Shown piece by piece: positions 24,526 to 32,817 of a DNA stretch of 64,000 nt. Origin of the DNA: Bacillota bacterium (lineage in GTDB: Bacteria; Bacillota; Clostridia; Lachnospirales; Lachnospiraceae); the NCBI GenBank assembly GCA_023392615.1, contig JAEVYT010000021.1, positions 62,001 to 126,000 of the forward strand, in the 5' to 3' direction. Numbering within the stretch: the stretch's first letter is position 1; every line of letters begins with the position of its first letter. Both the position numbers and the translations under genes were made by a program. The notes beneath the pieces are model-generated. The model was given only the letters and a program-made list of their open reading frames with translations. It made no database searches and was not told the DNA's origin.

Positions 24526-25255
24526 AAGACTATTAATAATTGAAGGAAGACTTTCTATTCGAGATATGAATATGATAATTTTTGCAGTTATTATGCCAAT
24601 TGTTGTATTAGTCATACTAGGAGTTATTTATGGGAGGAAAGCGGCAACCATCGGAGTAGAATATACGTTCCTTGAGCAGTCATTTGGAGCTCTTTGCAGT
24701 ATCGCGATTTGCGCTGGCGGGTTAATGGGGTTACCCCTTGTAATCTCAGAGTACAGAGAAAGAAAGATTTTAAAACGGTTTCATGTTACTCCCATTAGCC
24801 CACAGATGATATTAATGGTACATTTAAGTATATATGCGCTGTATTCCGCCGTATCAGTTGTGACTCTCTGGATTGTGGGGAAGCTGCTATGGGGTGTTCA
24901 GTTGAAAGGTTCAATATTTATATTTATCGCTGCGTGGCTCTTGGTTTTAATCTCAACTTTAAGCATTGGTTTATTGGTGGGCGGGGTTGCTAAAAATTCA
25001 AAGAGTGCTTCAGTGATTGCTTCTGTACTGTATTTTCCGATGCTGGTGTTCTCTGGGGCAACGCTGCCTTATGAGGTTATGCCCAAGATTATGCAGAGGG
25101 TTGTTGAGCTGCTTCCGCTGACGCAGGGAATTAGAATATTAAAAGCTACAACATTAGGTTTACCGCTTCACAACATTACAAATTCTGTTATTATTACATT
25201 AATAGTAGCGGTGATATGTATCATTGCTTCGGTAAAATTCTTTAAGTGGGAATAA
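24512..25255 (+). CDS. ABC-2 type permease
   Basis: A 247-residue membrane protein with about six helices. It has the ABC-2 type features SEYRERKILKRFHVTPISPQMIL in the first cytosolic loop and FSGATLPYEVMPKIMQRVVELLPLTQGIRILK before the last helices. ATG 24512 follows AAGGAGG and overlaps the ATPase gene, indicating translational coupling. It is the membrane half of the exporter encoded with the preceding ATPase. Confidence 0.86.
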   Translation: MKAFKRLLIIEGRLSIRDMNMIIFAVIMPIVVLVILGVIYGRKAATIGVEYTFLEQSFGALCSIAICAGGLMGLPLVISEYRERKILKRFHVTPISPQMILMVHLSIYALYSAVSVVTLWIVGKLLWGVQLKGSIFIFIAAWLLVLISTLSIGLLVGGVAKNSKSASVIASVLYFPMLVFSGATLPYEVMPKIMQRVVELLPLTQGIRILKATTLGLPLHNITNSVIITLIVAVICIIASVKFFKWE

Positions 25256-25272
25256 AGAGAGGGGGTAAATGA

Positions 25273-26154
25273 ATGCAGGAGAAGATTGAAACAGTTCAAA
25301 GGATGCAGGATTATATTATTAAACATTTGGAAGAGGGCATAACTTTGGCAGCGTTATCGGAGGTATCCTTTTATTCCCCATGGTACTCCCATCGTTTGTT
25401 CAAGGAATATACCGGATTAACACCGGCGGACTACGTTAGAAGAATAAAATTATCAAAGTCTGCCCTAAAGCTCAGAGATGATGGAATATCCGTTACCGAG
25501 ATCGCTTTTGAAATGGGTTTTCAGAGCGTGGAAGGTTACCAAAGAGCGTTTCGGCGTGAGTTTGGCTGTAATCCGAATGAATATGCAAAGCATCCGGTTC
25601 CTATCTATTTATTTATCCCCTATGGTGTTATTTATAATGAGATTCGAAGAAATCATAAGCATATAGAGGAGGAGACAGACGTGTACGTTTATATTATTCA
25701 TAAACCGGAAAGAAAAGTATTAATAAAACGAGGAATTAAAGCGGATGATTATTTTGCTTATTGTGAAGAGGTTGGCTGCGATATATGGGGACTCTTAACA
25801 AGTATCCCTTCCATCAGTGGGGAACCGGTATGTATGTGGTTGCCAAAGAGTTATCAATCGCCAGGAACAAGCGTGTATGTTCAGGGGGTAGAAGTGTCCG
25901 TCGATTATGAGGGAATTGTTCCGGAGGGATTCGATACAATTATCTTACCGGAGGCAGATTATATGATGTTCCAGGGAGAACCTTTTATGGAAGAGGAGTA
26001 TTGCGCTGCGATTGACGGTGTACAGGAGGCAATTAAGCGATTTGATCCGTCAACCAGAGGATATCAGTGGGATGATGAGAATCCAAGAATTCAGCTAGAG
26101 CCGATTGGAAGTAGAGGGTATCGGGAGTTGGTTGCGGTTAAGGCAATCAAATAA
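25273..26154 (+). CDS. AraC-family regulator with GyrI-like effector domain
   Basis: A 293-residue regulator. The AraC double helix-turn-helix is N-terminal (residues 8-105: YIIKHLEEGITLAALSEVSFYSPWYSHRLFKEYTG ... GISVTEIAFEMGFQSVEGYQRAFRREFGCNPNEY). Residues 135-290 form a GyrI/SOUL-like effector-binding domain (RKVLIKRGIKADDY ... YRELVAVKAI). This is the Rob/SoxS-plus-ligand-domain layout used to sense hydrophobic drugs. It lies 17 bases after the ABC permease and probably controls that operon. Confidence 0.88.
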   Translation: MQEKIETVQRMQDYIIKHLEEGITLAALSEVSFYSPWYSHRLFKEYTGLTPADYVRRIKLSKSALKLRDDGISVTEIAFEMGFQSVEGYQRAFRREFGCNPNEYAKHPVPIYLFIPYGVIYNEIRRNHKHIEEETDVYVYIIHKPERKVLIKRGIKADDYFAYCEEVGCDIWGLLTSIPSISGEPVCMWLPKSYQSPGTSVYVQGVEVSVDYEGIVPEGFDTIILPEADYMMFQGEPFMEEEYCAAIDGVQEAIKRFDPSTRGYQWDDENPRIQLEPIGSRGYRELVAVKAIK

Positions 26155-26321
26155 TTTTGAGAGATAGTTGAAGGTTGTGACTAGAATTTATATTACTGAT
26201 GGTTTTAGCGATATGATATAATTGGTTATATAGAGTAATGATTGGTACGAGGTTCAACTGAATTGTTAATCACGAAATGGATTAACGGTTTTCTAAAAAT
26301 CAAGAAGGAGGAAGATGTTTT

Positions 26322-26348
26322 ATGAGAAGATATATTTTGATTGCATAG
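26322..26348 (+). CDS. Leader mini-ORF, cassette copy 1
   Basis: Eight codons (MRRYILIA) following AAGGAGGAAG, ending at a TAG whose last base is the first base of a hairpin arm. The end TTGATTGCATAGCA is identical to that of a second mini-ORF at 26888-26914. An extended -10 (TGATATAAT, 26214-26222) could supply the promoter. Conservation of frame end, hairpin and downstream start between two copies supports a regulatory uORF. Confidence 0.5.
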   Translation: MRRYILIA

Positions 26349-26433
26349 CACTGGCTATTGCAAGCTTCCTATAAATTTGTTATAGCCATTGCGAATTCCT
26401 AGAGAAAATATTTAGGAGGGCAATATGGGCTAT
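26348..26433 (+). promoter_or_regulatory. Putative translational attenuator, copy 1
   Basis: Arm A GCACTGGCTAT (26348-26358) pairs with arm B ATAGCCATTGC (26382-26392) with one mismatch. Arm B can pair instead with the start region of the next gene: GCAAT (26420-26424) and GGCTAT (26428-26433), leaving the ATG bulged. A ribosome finishing the mini-ORF would cover arm A and free arm B to mask the start. The same design recurs at 26914-26997. Confidence 0.5.
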
Positions 26434-26700
26434 GTAAGGGCGGAACAGATACTTCCGCTAGAAATAATTGAGCTGATACAAACATATGTAGACGGTGAAA
26501 ATATTTATATTCCTAAGAAGGAAGGCTCCAGACAAGAATGGGGAGCGAATACAAGAATCAAGCAAGAACTAAAAGAGCGTAACGAATGTATTTATCAAGA
26601 TTTTGAGAGAGGGTACAGCGTTGCTAAACTCGGGGAAAAATATTATCTGTCAGAAAAAAGTATTCAACGAATATTACTCCGTATGAAAAAAGAAAAGTAA
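26425..26700 (+). CDS. CD3324-like small DNA-binding protein
   Basis: A 91-residue protein. N-terminal MGYVRAEQILPLEIIELIQTYVDGENIYIPKKEG and C-terminal helix-turn-helix RGYSVAKLGEKYYLSEKSIQRIL fit the CD3324 family, small Mor-activator-like putative transcription factors common in Clostridia. The ATG follows AGGAGGG. Its first codons (GGGCTATG) take part in a possible pairing with the leader hairpin. Role and targets unknown. A long hairpin follows at 26709-26796. Confidence 0.72.
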   Translation: MGYVRAEQILPLEIIELIQTYVDGENIYIPKKEGSRQEWGANTRIKQELKERNECIYQDFERGYSVAKLGEKYYLSEKSIQRILLRMKKEK

Positions 26701-26708
26701 GTTGATAT

Positions 26709-26808
26709 GGATGTTGCAAAATAATTCTTATGAGTTAGTGACTTGCCTATTTTGGTAAATGATTACTCTACTTATGAATTATGTTTTGTAACATCCTTAT
26801 TCTTTTTT
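26709..26808 (+). terminator. Long hairpin terminator
   Basis: GGATGTTGCAAAA... and ...TTTTGTAACATCC form an imperfect stem extended by TAATTC / GAATTA, enclosing about 35 bases, and followed by a T-rich run. The arm sequence resembles that of the terminator at 55795-55841 (GGCTGTTGCAAAACAT), suggesting a recurrent terminator type in this genome. Confidence 0.75.
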
Positions 26809-26887
26809 ATAATAAAGATTGAGGTTGTGATGTAAGCGTTCATTCCTCTAAAATATATGATGAATTGATTATAGGAGGAACAATTAT

Positions 26888-26914
26888 ATGACCACACCTA
26901 ATTTGATTGCATAG
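26888..26914 (+). CDS. Leader mini-ORF, cassette copy 2
   Basis: Eight codons (MTTPNLIA) after TAGGAGG. It ends in the same TTGATTGCATAGCA as copy 1 at 26322-26348, with the stop codon again abutting a hairpin arm. The codons before LIA differ between the copies, so the conserved parts are the end of the ORF and the hairpin. Confidence 0.5.
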   Translation: MTTPNLIA

Positions 26915-26997
26915 CAGAGGCTATTGCAAATAAATTTAATTATAGTAATAGCCTTTGCATATCCGAGCTAAATTGAAGGAGATGCAATATGTGCTAT
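26914..26997 (+). promoter_or_regulatory. Putative translational attenuator, copy 2
   Basis: Arm A GCAGAGGCTATT (26914-26925) pairs with arm B AATAGCCTTTGC (26947-26958) with one mismatch. Arm B can instead pair with ATGCAA (26982-26987) and GCTAT (26993-26997), which flank the start codon of the DUF1062-like gene at 26989. Geometry matches copy 1. Confidence 0.5.
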
Positions 26998-27570
26998 GGA
27001 AAGAAATATGAATACAATATTGAACCGTTAGAATCCTACAAGGTAATTCGTAACTGTTCTGGTTGTGGAGGTAAGTCGTTATATAAAAATACGAATAATT
27101 TTCGCGTGAATGCGAATGGAAATAAGATTGATATATGGCTAATTTATCAGTGTGAGGAATGCAAACATACCTTTAATCTTACGGTGTATAAAAGAGTAAA
27201 ACCCTCAGAGATAGAAATTGACTTATACGATAAATTTTTAAAGAATGATCTATCGTTATCTAAAAAGTATGGATTGGACAAAACATTATTTTCAAGAAAC
27301 AGAGTTATGATTGATGATGCAAATATTTGTTACAAGATTACGCCAATGTCGGTAAATATAGTATTGAATGAAGAGGAGGAGATTTTGCAATTTAAGGAGG
27401 GAAATATAATTGTAATTAACAATCCTTATGGACTAAAGGTTAGAATAGAGAGAATTATAGCGGACATTTTAAAGCTTTCAAGAATGACCGTGCAGAGAAT
27501 GGAGAAAAGTGGTAAAATCGTGATAGAAAGTGGCAATCTTAATTGGAGGGTCAAAATATACACGATATGA
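26989..27570 (+). CDS. DUF1062-like zinc-ribbon protein
   Basis: A 193-residue protein. The N terminus carries two CxxC pairs (CSGCGG at about residues 19-24 and CEECKH at about 56-61) typical of a zinc ribbon, and the whole resembles DUF1062. A charged middle (EIDLYDKFLKNDLSLSKKYGLD) and a C-terminal helix-turn-helix-like part (ADILKLSRMTVQRMEKSGKIVI) hint at nucleic-acid binding. Function not known. The ATG follows AAGGAG and is preceded by leader cassette copy 2. The GNAT gene follows after 15 bases. Confidence 0.7.
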   Translation: MCYGKKYEYNIEPLESYKVIRNCSGCGGKSLYKNTNNFRVNANGNKIDIWLIYQCEECKHTFNLTVYKRVKPSEIEIDLYDKFLKNDLSLSKKYGLDKTLFSRNRVMIDDANICYKITPMSVNIVLNEEEEILQFKEGNIIVINNPYGLKVRIERIIADILKLSRMTVQRMEKSGKIVIESGNLNWRVKIYTI

Positions 27571-27585
27571 GGAGGCGAAGTAATT

Positions 27586-28032
27586 ATGATAATGCGTGCT
27601 GAGCTGAAAGATTTGCAAGAGATATTAGAACTACAATATCAGGCGTACCAAAGCGAAGCGATTCTTCTAAATGATTTTCAAATTCAGCCCTTAACTCAAA
27701 CGCTTGAGGAGATGACAGAAGAATATCAAAACGGAGTTTTTTACAAAGCCGTGGATGAAAACGGTAAAATTATTGGTTCTGTTCGAGGCAGAGTAGACAA
27801 TAGCACATTATATATCGGTAAGCTTATGGTTCATCCCTCTTATAGGGGGCAGGGTATCGGATCTAAGCTGCTGCAACATATTGAAGCGGAGAACCCACAT
27901 TTACGTAAGGAATTATATACCAGTAGTCTGAGTGAGAATAATCTCCGATTATATGAAAAGAACGGATATAAGCGGTTTCAAGCGAAACCCACGGGAGAAG
28001 GCTTTAGTTTTGTTTATCTGGAAAAGGAATAA
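27586..28032 (+). CDS. GNAT-family N-acetyltransferase
   Basis: A 148-residue acetyltransferase. The acetyl-CoA-binding motif A is clear (LYIGKLMVHPSYRGQGIGSKLLQHIE, with RGQGIG), and the motif B tyrosine is in SENNLRLYEKNGYKRF. The substrate cannot be told. The ATG follows GAGGAGGCG. It lies 15 bases after the DUF1062-like gene, so they are probably co-transcribed under the same leader. Confidence 0.85.
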   Translation: MIMRAELKDLQEILELQYQAYQSEAILLNDFQIQPLTQTLEEMTEEYQNGVFYKAVDENGKIIGSVRGRVDNSTLYIGKLMVHPSYRGQGIGSKLLQHIEAENPHLRKELYTSSLSENNLRLYEKNGYKRFQAKPTGEGFSFVYLEKE

Positions 28033-28142
28033 CATCCGCTATATACTTACCTTTTGGTAACTAGCTTACCTAAAAGTGCATACTTGTTAAGAAGTGAAAT
28101 TCAAGTTAACTTATGTGTAAGTATATTTTAAGGAGGTTATTT

Positions 28143-28655
28143 ATGTCAGTGTTGGATATGGCGAAGAAGCGTTTTTCTGTTCGTAAATATGCAGATAAGA
28201 GCGTAGAAAAAGAAAAACTGGACAAAATATTGCAGGCTGCTCATGTAGCACCAACGGCAGCGAATGCGCAACCTGTAAAGTTATTTGTTGTACAGAGCGA
28301 AGAAGCACATGAAAAATTAAGGAAAGCAGCGAATGTTTTTAAAGCACCGGTTGCGATTGTTGTATGTGCGGATAAGACTAAGGCATGGAAAAGACCGATG
28401 GATGGTATGATCACAACGGATATTGATGCATCTATCTTAACAGATCATATGATGCTCGAGGCTACCGAACAAGGCTTAGGCACAGTTTGGATCTGTTATT
28501 TTAAGGCTGACGTTTTAAAGAAGGAACTAGAGTTACCTGAGAATCTAGAACCCATTAATATATTAGCGATTGGTTATAGTAATGAGACTCAAGCAGATAC
28601 AGAACGACATAGTAAGACGAGAATAGCATTGGACGAATTAGTAACTTATCTGTAA
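28143..28655 (+). CDS. Nitroreductase family flavoprotein
   Basis: A 170-residue protein with RFSVRKYADKSVEKEKLDKILQAAHVAPTAANAQPVKLFVVQ at the N terminus for FMN binding and DIDASILTDHMMLEATEQGLGTVWICYF in the middle. The HMMLEATEQGLGTVW block is typical of the small nitroreductases of gut Clostridia. Expected to reduce flavin-accepted substrates with NAD(P)H. ATG 28143 follows AAGGAGG. A short dyad TTACCTTTTGGTAA near 28050 upstream may be a regulator site. Confidence 0.86.
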   Translation: MSVLDMAKKRFSVRKYADKSVEKEKLDKILQAAHVAPTAANAQPVKLFVVQSEEAHEKLRKAANVFKAPVAIVVCADKTKAWKRPMDGMITTDIDASILTDHMMLEATEQGLGTVWICYFKADVLKKELELPENLEPINILAIGYSNETQADTERHSKTRIALDELVTYL

Positions 28656-28787
28656 GGTACACGAGATAGACTATTATTCCATTCTGTTTGACTTTAAGGT
28701 TTCAAGTAAGATATAGTTGAATATAGTGGGTAACAGAGCAGTAAAATATTGAACATGTCAATGTAATAACATCTAGGAGGCAGTAAT

Positions 28788-29324
28788 ATGAAAAAAGAGA
28801 TACAAGTTTTTGACTATGCAAATGTGATTCTGAATGAACTTAAGACCGGTGTTTTATTAACGACTAAGGCAGATGATAAAGTAAATTCTATGACGATATC
28901 CTGGGGTACCTTAGGAATCGAGTGGACAAATGCTATCTTTACGATATTTGTTAGAGAAAATCGTTATACAAAACAGTTACTAGATAAAAATGGTGAATTC
29001 ACAATTAATATTCCATATGGTGATTACGATAAAAAAATACTGGGTGTATGTGGTACAAAATCCGGGCATAACACGGATAAAATAAAGGATCTTGGCTTAA
29101 CTCTCGTGGAATCAGATGAAGTATCCGTACCAGCGATCAAGGAACTTCCACTTACGCTTGAATGTAAGGTTGTATATAAGCAAGGGCAAGTGGCGAGTGC
29201 TATGACAGAAGAGAATAACAAAAAATACTATCCTCAAGATGTAGACAGTACTTTCCATGGGGCAAACCGAGATTATCATACCGCATATTATGGAGAAATT
29301 GTTAAAGCATATATCATAGAGTAA
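28788..29324 (+). CDS. Flavin reductase-like domain protein
   Basis: A 178-residue split-barrel FMN-binding protein of the flavoredoxin/flavin reductase family. Visible elements are TGVLLTTKADDKVNSMTISWGTLGIEWTNAIFTIFVRENRYT, the FTINIPYGDYDKKILGVCGTKSGHNTDKIKDLGL block, and LECKVVYKQ. It binds FMN without a hydrolase role and could transfer electrons from a reductase. The neighbouring nitroreductase may be a functional partner, but the 130-base gap allows separate transcription. A terminator follows. Confidence 0.85.
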   Translation: MKKEIQVFDYANVILNELKTGVLLTTKADDKVNSMTISWGTLGIEWTNAIFTIFVRENRYTKQLLDKNGEFTINIPYGDYDKKILGVCGTKSGHNTDKIKDLGLTLVESDEVSVPAIKELPLTLECKVVYKQGQVASAMTEENNKKYYPQDVDSTFHGANRDYHTAYYGEIVKAYIIE

Positions 29325-29346
29325 TGTGTATGCAATCAAGTATATT

Positions 29347-29387
29347 GGTGTTCCCAAAGTCTAAATTGACTGGGGAGCACCTTTTTT
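29347..29387 (+). terminator. Intrinsic terminator after flavin reductase gene
   Basis: GGTGTTCCC pairs with GGGGAGCACC (one mismatch), followed by six Ts. Confidence 0.85.
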
Positions 29388-29510
29388 ATATTATTATTTA
29401 GGATATCTATGCTAAGAAGATCAGATAACAATCGCAATCGTTTAGAGAGAATACGTTAATATCCCTACCCGGTTAAGAAAAACAATAGGTAAATTATGGT
29501 ATAATAAGCC

Positions 29511-29565
29511 TTGACTTCGTATCTACCTTGCATTACAATATACACATACCTTGTATTGCAATATA
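29511..29565 (+). promoter_or_regulatory. Promoter overlapped by tandem PadR-type repeats
   Basis: TTGACT (29511-29516), a 17-base spacer and TACAAT (29534-29539). A 19-base sequence beginning TACCTTG occurs at 29524-29542 and again at 29547-29565 with two differences, on a 23-base period. The first copy covers the -10 and the second the start site. Repression by the downstream PadR protein is likely. Confidence 0.7.
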
Positions 29566-29586
29566 GTAGTAAAGGAAGGTGATCTA

Positions 29587-29919
29587 ATGGATAAAACTCA
29601 AATATTAAAAGGGATACTTGAGGGTTGTATTCTACAGATTATTGAACAGGAAAGTACCTATGGTTACGGAATATTAGAAATCTTAAAGAAAAAAGGTTTT
29701 ACTGAAATTACAGAAGGTACGATATATCCACTTCTAATCCGATTAGAAAAGCAGGATGTGATATCAGCACAGCTGAAAGCCTCTCCACTAGGCCCAAAGA
29801 GAAAATACTATGCTCTTACTGAGAAAGGGAAAAATGAATTAGAAGCATTTATTAATGAGTGGAATAGATTAGAACAAAGTGTGGACTCAATTGTAAATGG
29901 AGGGAAAGGCAATGAGTGA
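29587..29919 (+). CDS. PadR-family transcriptional regulator
   Basis: A 110-residue PadR protein: winged helix ILKGILEGCILQIIEQESTYGYGILEILKKKGFTEITEGTIYPLLIRLEKQDVI, wing GPKRKYYALTEKGK and a C-terminal dimer helix. ATG 29587 follows AAGGAAGGTGA. The upstream in-frame codons lie inside the operator repeats and are not the start. The stop overlaps the start of a DUF1048-type gene, the usual partner of this PadR group. It is probably autoregulated through the repeats at 29524-29565. Confidence 0.88.
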   Translation: MDKTQILKGILEGCILQIIEQESTYGYGILEILKKKGFTEITEGTIYPLLIRLEKQDVISAQLKASPLGPKRKYYALTEKGKNELEAFINEWNRLEQSVDSIVNGGKGNE

Positions 29920-30589
29920 GGTAAGAAAAATCAAGTCCAAGCTAAATAAAGAAAATAAGCAATTATATATCAAATTGTTAAATTATATCTATGCAAATGG
30001 AGTTAACACAAAAGTTTTAAAAGAGATAAAATTAGACCTTGCCGGTATGCTGTTAGAAAATCAAGAACGTGGTGAAGACGCAGTAACAGTAGTTGGTAAG
30101 GACTATAATTTATTCTGTGATGAATTAATTGGTAATTGCCCTAGAAAAAGAATGATAGATTATTTGATAGAATTTTTACTGACAGCCTCTATTGTGGTTG
30201 CGCTGGGTTTGCCATGCTTGTTTTTGATTTCATTAATAAATCCAACAGAGGACTCATTTACAAATGGATGGCTCTATATCAGCAAACCGTTTATGTTTAG
30301 CCTGATGTTAACGATAGCTTGTTCAAGCATTTTAGTTTCATTTATAAATCAAAAGTATGTATTTAGTAAAGTTGTGACCTCATTATACTTTCCGATTTAT
30401 TTTTCAATAACTTAATTTATGTTTATTATAATAACTATAGTTGTAAAAAGGTTAATGAGAAAGGCTGAGATGCTTCAATTTAATGTTATCATTGTTGTAG
30501 CCATCGCCTGCATTTGTTTGCTATTAACATACTTGGTAAGAGAATGGAGAAGTAATAATCAAATGAATAAATTTAAAGATGCATATTAA
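29912..30589 (+). pseudogene. DUF1048-like membrane protein interrupted by an in-frame stop
   Basis: The frame from ATG 29912 (after GGAGGG) reads 167 codons to a TAA at 30413-30415. Without any shift it then continues for 57 more codons to a TAA at 30587-30589 (FMFIIITIVVKRLMRK ... NNQMNKFKDAY), adding the last two hydrophobic helices. The first part has a soluble helical head (KSKLNKENKQLYIKLLNYIYANGVNT) and helices near 90-160. The family resemblance is to DUF1048/DUF1700-type proteins encoded with PadR. The simplest reading is a point nonsense mutation; two separate ORFs are possible, the second from ATG 30419, but no ribosome site precedes it. Confidence 0.6.
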
Positions 30590-30625
30590 CAGCTAAAAGA
30601 AAAACAAATTAAGTCACACTATCCT

Positions 30626-30658
30626 GCCCCCTGATTTAAAAGAATCCGGGGGCTTTTT
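30626..30658 (+). terminator. Intrinsic terminator of the PadR operon
   Basis: GCCCCCTGATT pairs with AATCCGGGGGC with one mismatch, followed by five Ts. It lies after the second stop of the interrupted gene, supporting a single original operon end. Confidence 0.9.
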
Positions 30659-30911
30659 ATTCTATAGGAAAGACTAGATAATTGTAGTGATAAATTCTTA
30701 GTATTAGTAAGACAAAATGTAGCACATTATTGACAGAGGATATAGATAAGAGGGCTTCTTTACGGGATATTTTTAATTTGTTATAATCTAGTAATAACTG
30801 GTAAATAAATCGCAGTGGTTGTCTTTGTAATCTTAAAATAGAGATTTTGTAGAGAAATTTCATGTAATTTAGTGATGATATATAACGATAAATTGATAGA
30901 GGTAGCGGAGA

Positions 30912-31583
30912 ATGAAATACAAATTGTTAATAGTAGACGATGACAAAGATATCTGTAAAATGCTTAAGGATTATTTTGAGTTGTTGGGTTATTTGGTTTA
31001 TACCGTGTCAACAGGAATGGAAGCACTGGAACAAATGGCAGTATCCCCAGACCTTATGTTACTGGATATTAATATGCCGGAAATGGATGGAATTGAAGTG
31101 TGTAAAAGAATACGTTCTCATGTGAATATTCCAATTATATTTCTCACAGCTAAAGTGGAGGAACAGGATAAGATCAATGGGTTAATGGCTGGGGGAGACG
31201 ACTATATTATAAAACCATTTAGCTTAGACGAGTTATCTGCCAGAGTCGTGGCACATCTACGGCGCGAAGAGAGAGGCAAAGAAAAGAAGAATATATTCTT
31301 ATCCGGAGATTTTTTAATCAATTATTATGATAGATCGGTTATGATTGAAAATAATATAATATCACTTACGAAAACAGAATTTGACATTATTGAGTTCTTA
31401 AGTAGTCACAGAGGGCGAATCTTTGATAAGGAAACAATTTATGAAAGATTATGGGGCTATGATAAGGACGGAGATAGCTCGATCATTACAGAACATATAC
31501 GCAGAATTCGTGGCAAACTTGGAAGATGGAGTGGGAAAGAATTTATTGAGACTGTTTGGGGAGTGGGTTATCGATGGATATAA
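30912..31583 (+). CDS. OmpR/PhoB-family response regulator
   Basis: A 223-residue regulator. The receiver domain has the acidic pair at residues 9-11 (VDDD), phosphoacceptor Asp52 in LMLLDINMPEMDG and the conserved Lys in FLTAKVEE. The winged-helix output spans about 130-223 (LTKTEFDIIEFLSSHRGRIFDKETIYERLWG ... VWGVGYRW). It overlaps the kinase gene by 10 bases. The pair probably controls the ABC transporter genes that follow, a common arrangement for peptide-antibiotic sensing. Confidence 0.92.
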   Translation: MKYKLLIVDDDKDICKMLKDYFELLGYLVYTVSTGMEALEQMAVSPDLMLLDINMPEMDGIEVCKRIRSHVNIPIIFLTAKVEEQDKINGLMAGGDDYIIKPFSLDELSARVVAHLRREERGKEKKNIFLSGDFLINYYDRSVMIENNIISLTKTEFDIIEFLSSHRGRIFDKETIYERLWGYDKDGDSSIITEHIRRIRGKLGRWSGKEFIETVWGVGYRWI

Positions 31584-32746
31584 AAAATCGTATTAAAAAA
31601 AGATGTGATATAACGAATATGCCAATAAAACTGGCATTGTTTGTATATATCTTTATAGGGCTGTTTACAGCCCTTTTGTGTAGTCTGGTTATAAGAATAT
31701 TTTTTGAAAATTGGAGACATATCATTTATCAAGTGAATGGGTTCGCTGATGTTGCAGATTATTCGGGTTATGGTTCAGAGTATTTCAGACAAACCATACA
31801 GATTTCTAATGGAGTACTTTGTCAATTAAATTTCTTAAATCAGGTTGAGAATATCTTGGTTGTTGCATGTGCTGTAATCGCTATAGCATGTGTAAGCCAT
31901 CTCTTTTACAAGCGAAAATTGGAAGAACCAATTCAAATTCTACAGACTCAAATTCAATACCTAGGTAGGGATGACTTGAGTTTTGACAGCAGCTATCGAA
32001 GCAAAGATGAAATGGGTCAAGTCTGCACAGCATTTAATCGAACACGTCTTCAATTATCAGAGAATAAAAAAAATCTGTGGGAGATTATGGAGTCACAAAA
32101 AGAATTAAATGCGGCATTTGCTCATGATATCAGAACACCGCTTACTGTAATGAAAGGATATATTCAGATTCTTTCGAGATTCTATCCTTGCGGGGATATA
32201 TCAGAGGAGAAGTTGATGGAAACATTGCAGCTACTGGATAATCAAATTAATCGTATGGAGCAATTTTCGAATACGATGAAGGAGATACATACGATGGAAG
32301 AGTGGGAAGTATGTAAAAAGATACACTCCTTTGATGAAATAATGAGTAAACTACAACAGAATATCACACCGCTGTCAAATGGAAGCATTCAGATAATACT
32401 TGATTACAATTATGTGGATGTGTTACTTCATTGTGATGCAAATTTGATTCTTGAGGTATTGGACAATCTGATTTTGAATGCGCTTCGCTATGCCAAGACA
32501 AAGATAGTAATATTACCGCAGATCGAGAGGGATAAACTATATTTATATATTAAGGATGATGGAAGTGGTTTTACTAAAGAAGCTTTAGAAAATGGGAATA
32601 GACCCTATTTTACAACGAATCGGGAGCATTATGGTTTGGGTTTAACGATAAGTCAAACCTTGTGTAAAAAACACGGTGGTAATCTTGAGTTTATGAATTC
32701 AATTGAAGGTGGAGCTGTTGTATGTGCATATTTCTATATTAAATAA
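31574..32746 (+). CDS. Sensor histidine kinase
   Basis: About 390 residues from ATG 31574, which follows GGGGAGTGGG and overlaps the response regulator gene. Two transmembrane helices at about 15-38 and 88-108 enclose a short extracellular loop of about 50 residues. A HAMP-like linker precedes the dimerisation helix with phospho-His184 (FAHDIRTPLTVMKG). The ATPase domain has LDNLILNALRYAK (N box), DDGSGF and GLGLTISQTLCKKHGG. The short external loop suggests sensing through the membrane or with the ABC partner. Confidence 0.92.
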   Translation: MDIKNRIKKRCDITNMPIKLALFVYIFIGLFTALLCSLVIRIFFENWRHIIYQVNGFADVADYSGYGSEYFRQTIQISNGVLCQLNFLNQVENILVVACAVIAIACVSHLFYKRKLEEPIQILQTQIQYLGRDDLSFDSSYRSKDEMGQVCTAFNRTRLQLSENKKNLWEIMESQKELNAAFAHDIRTPLTVMKGYIQILSRFYPCGDISEEKLMETLQLLDNQINRMEQFSNTMKEIHTMEEWEVCKKIHSFDEIMSKLQQNITPLSNGSIQIILDYNYVDVLLHCDANLILEVLDNLILNALRYAKTKIVILPQIERDKLYLYIKDDGSGFTKEALENGNRPYFTTNREHYGLGLTISQTLCKKHGGNLEFMNSIEGGAVVCAYFYIK

Positions 32747-32817
32747 ATCTCCATAGGGAAAAAATAGAGAATTAGGCTGTATACTACGGGCATCGGTAGT
32801 AATAAGGAGGTATATGG

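Noticed and set aside
26314..26373. A 19-codon frame from ATG 26314 crossing the leader hairpin
   Set aside because: Its ATG is only two bases from GGAGG, and the second cassette copy conserves the other frame ending LIA-stop.
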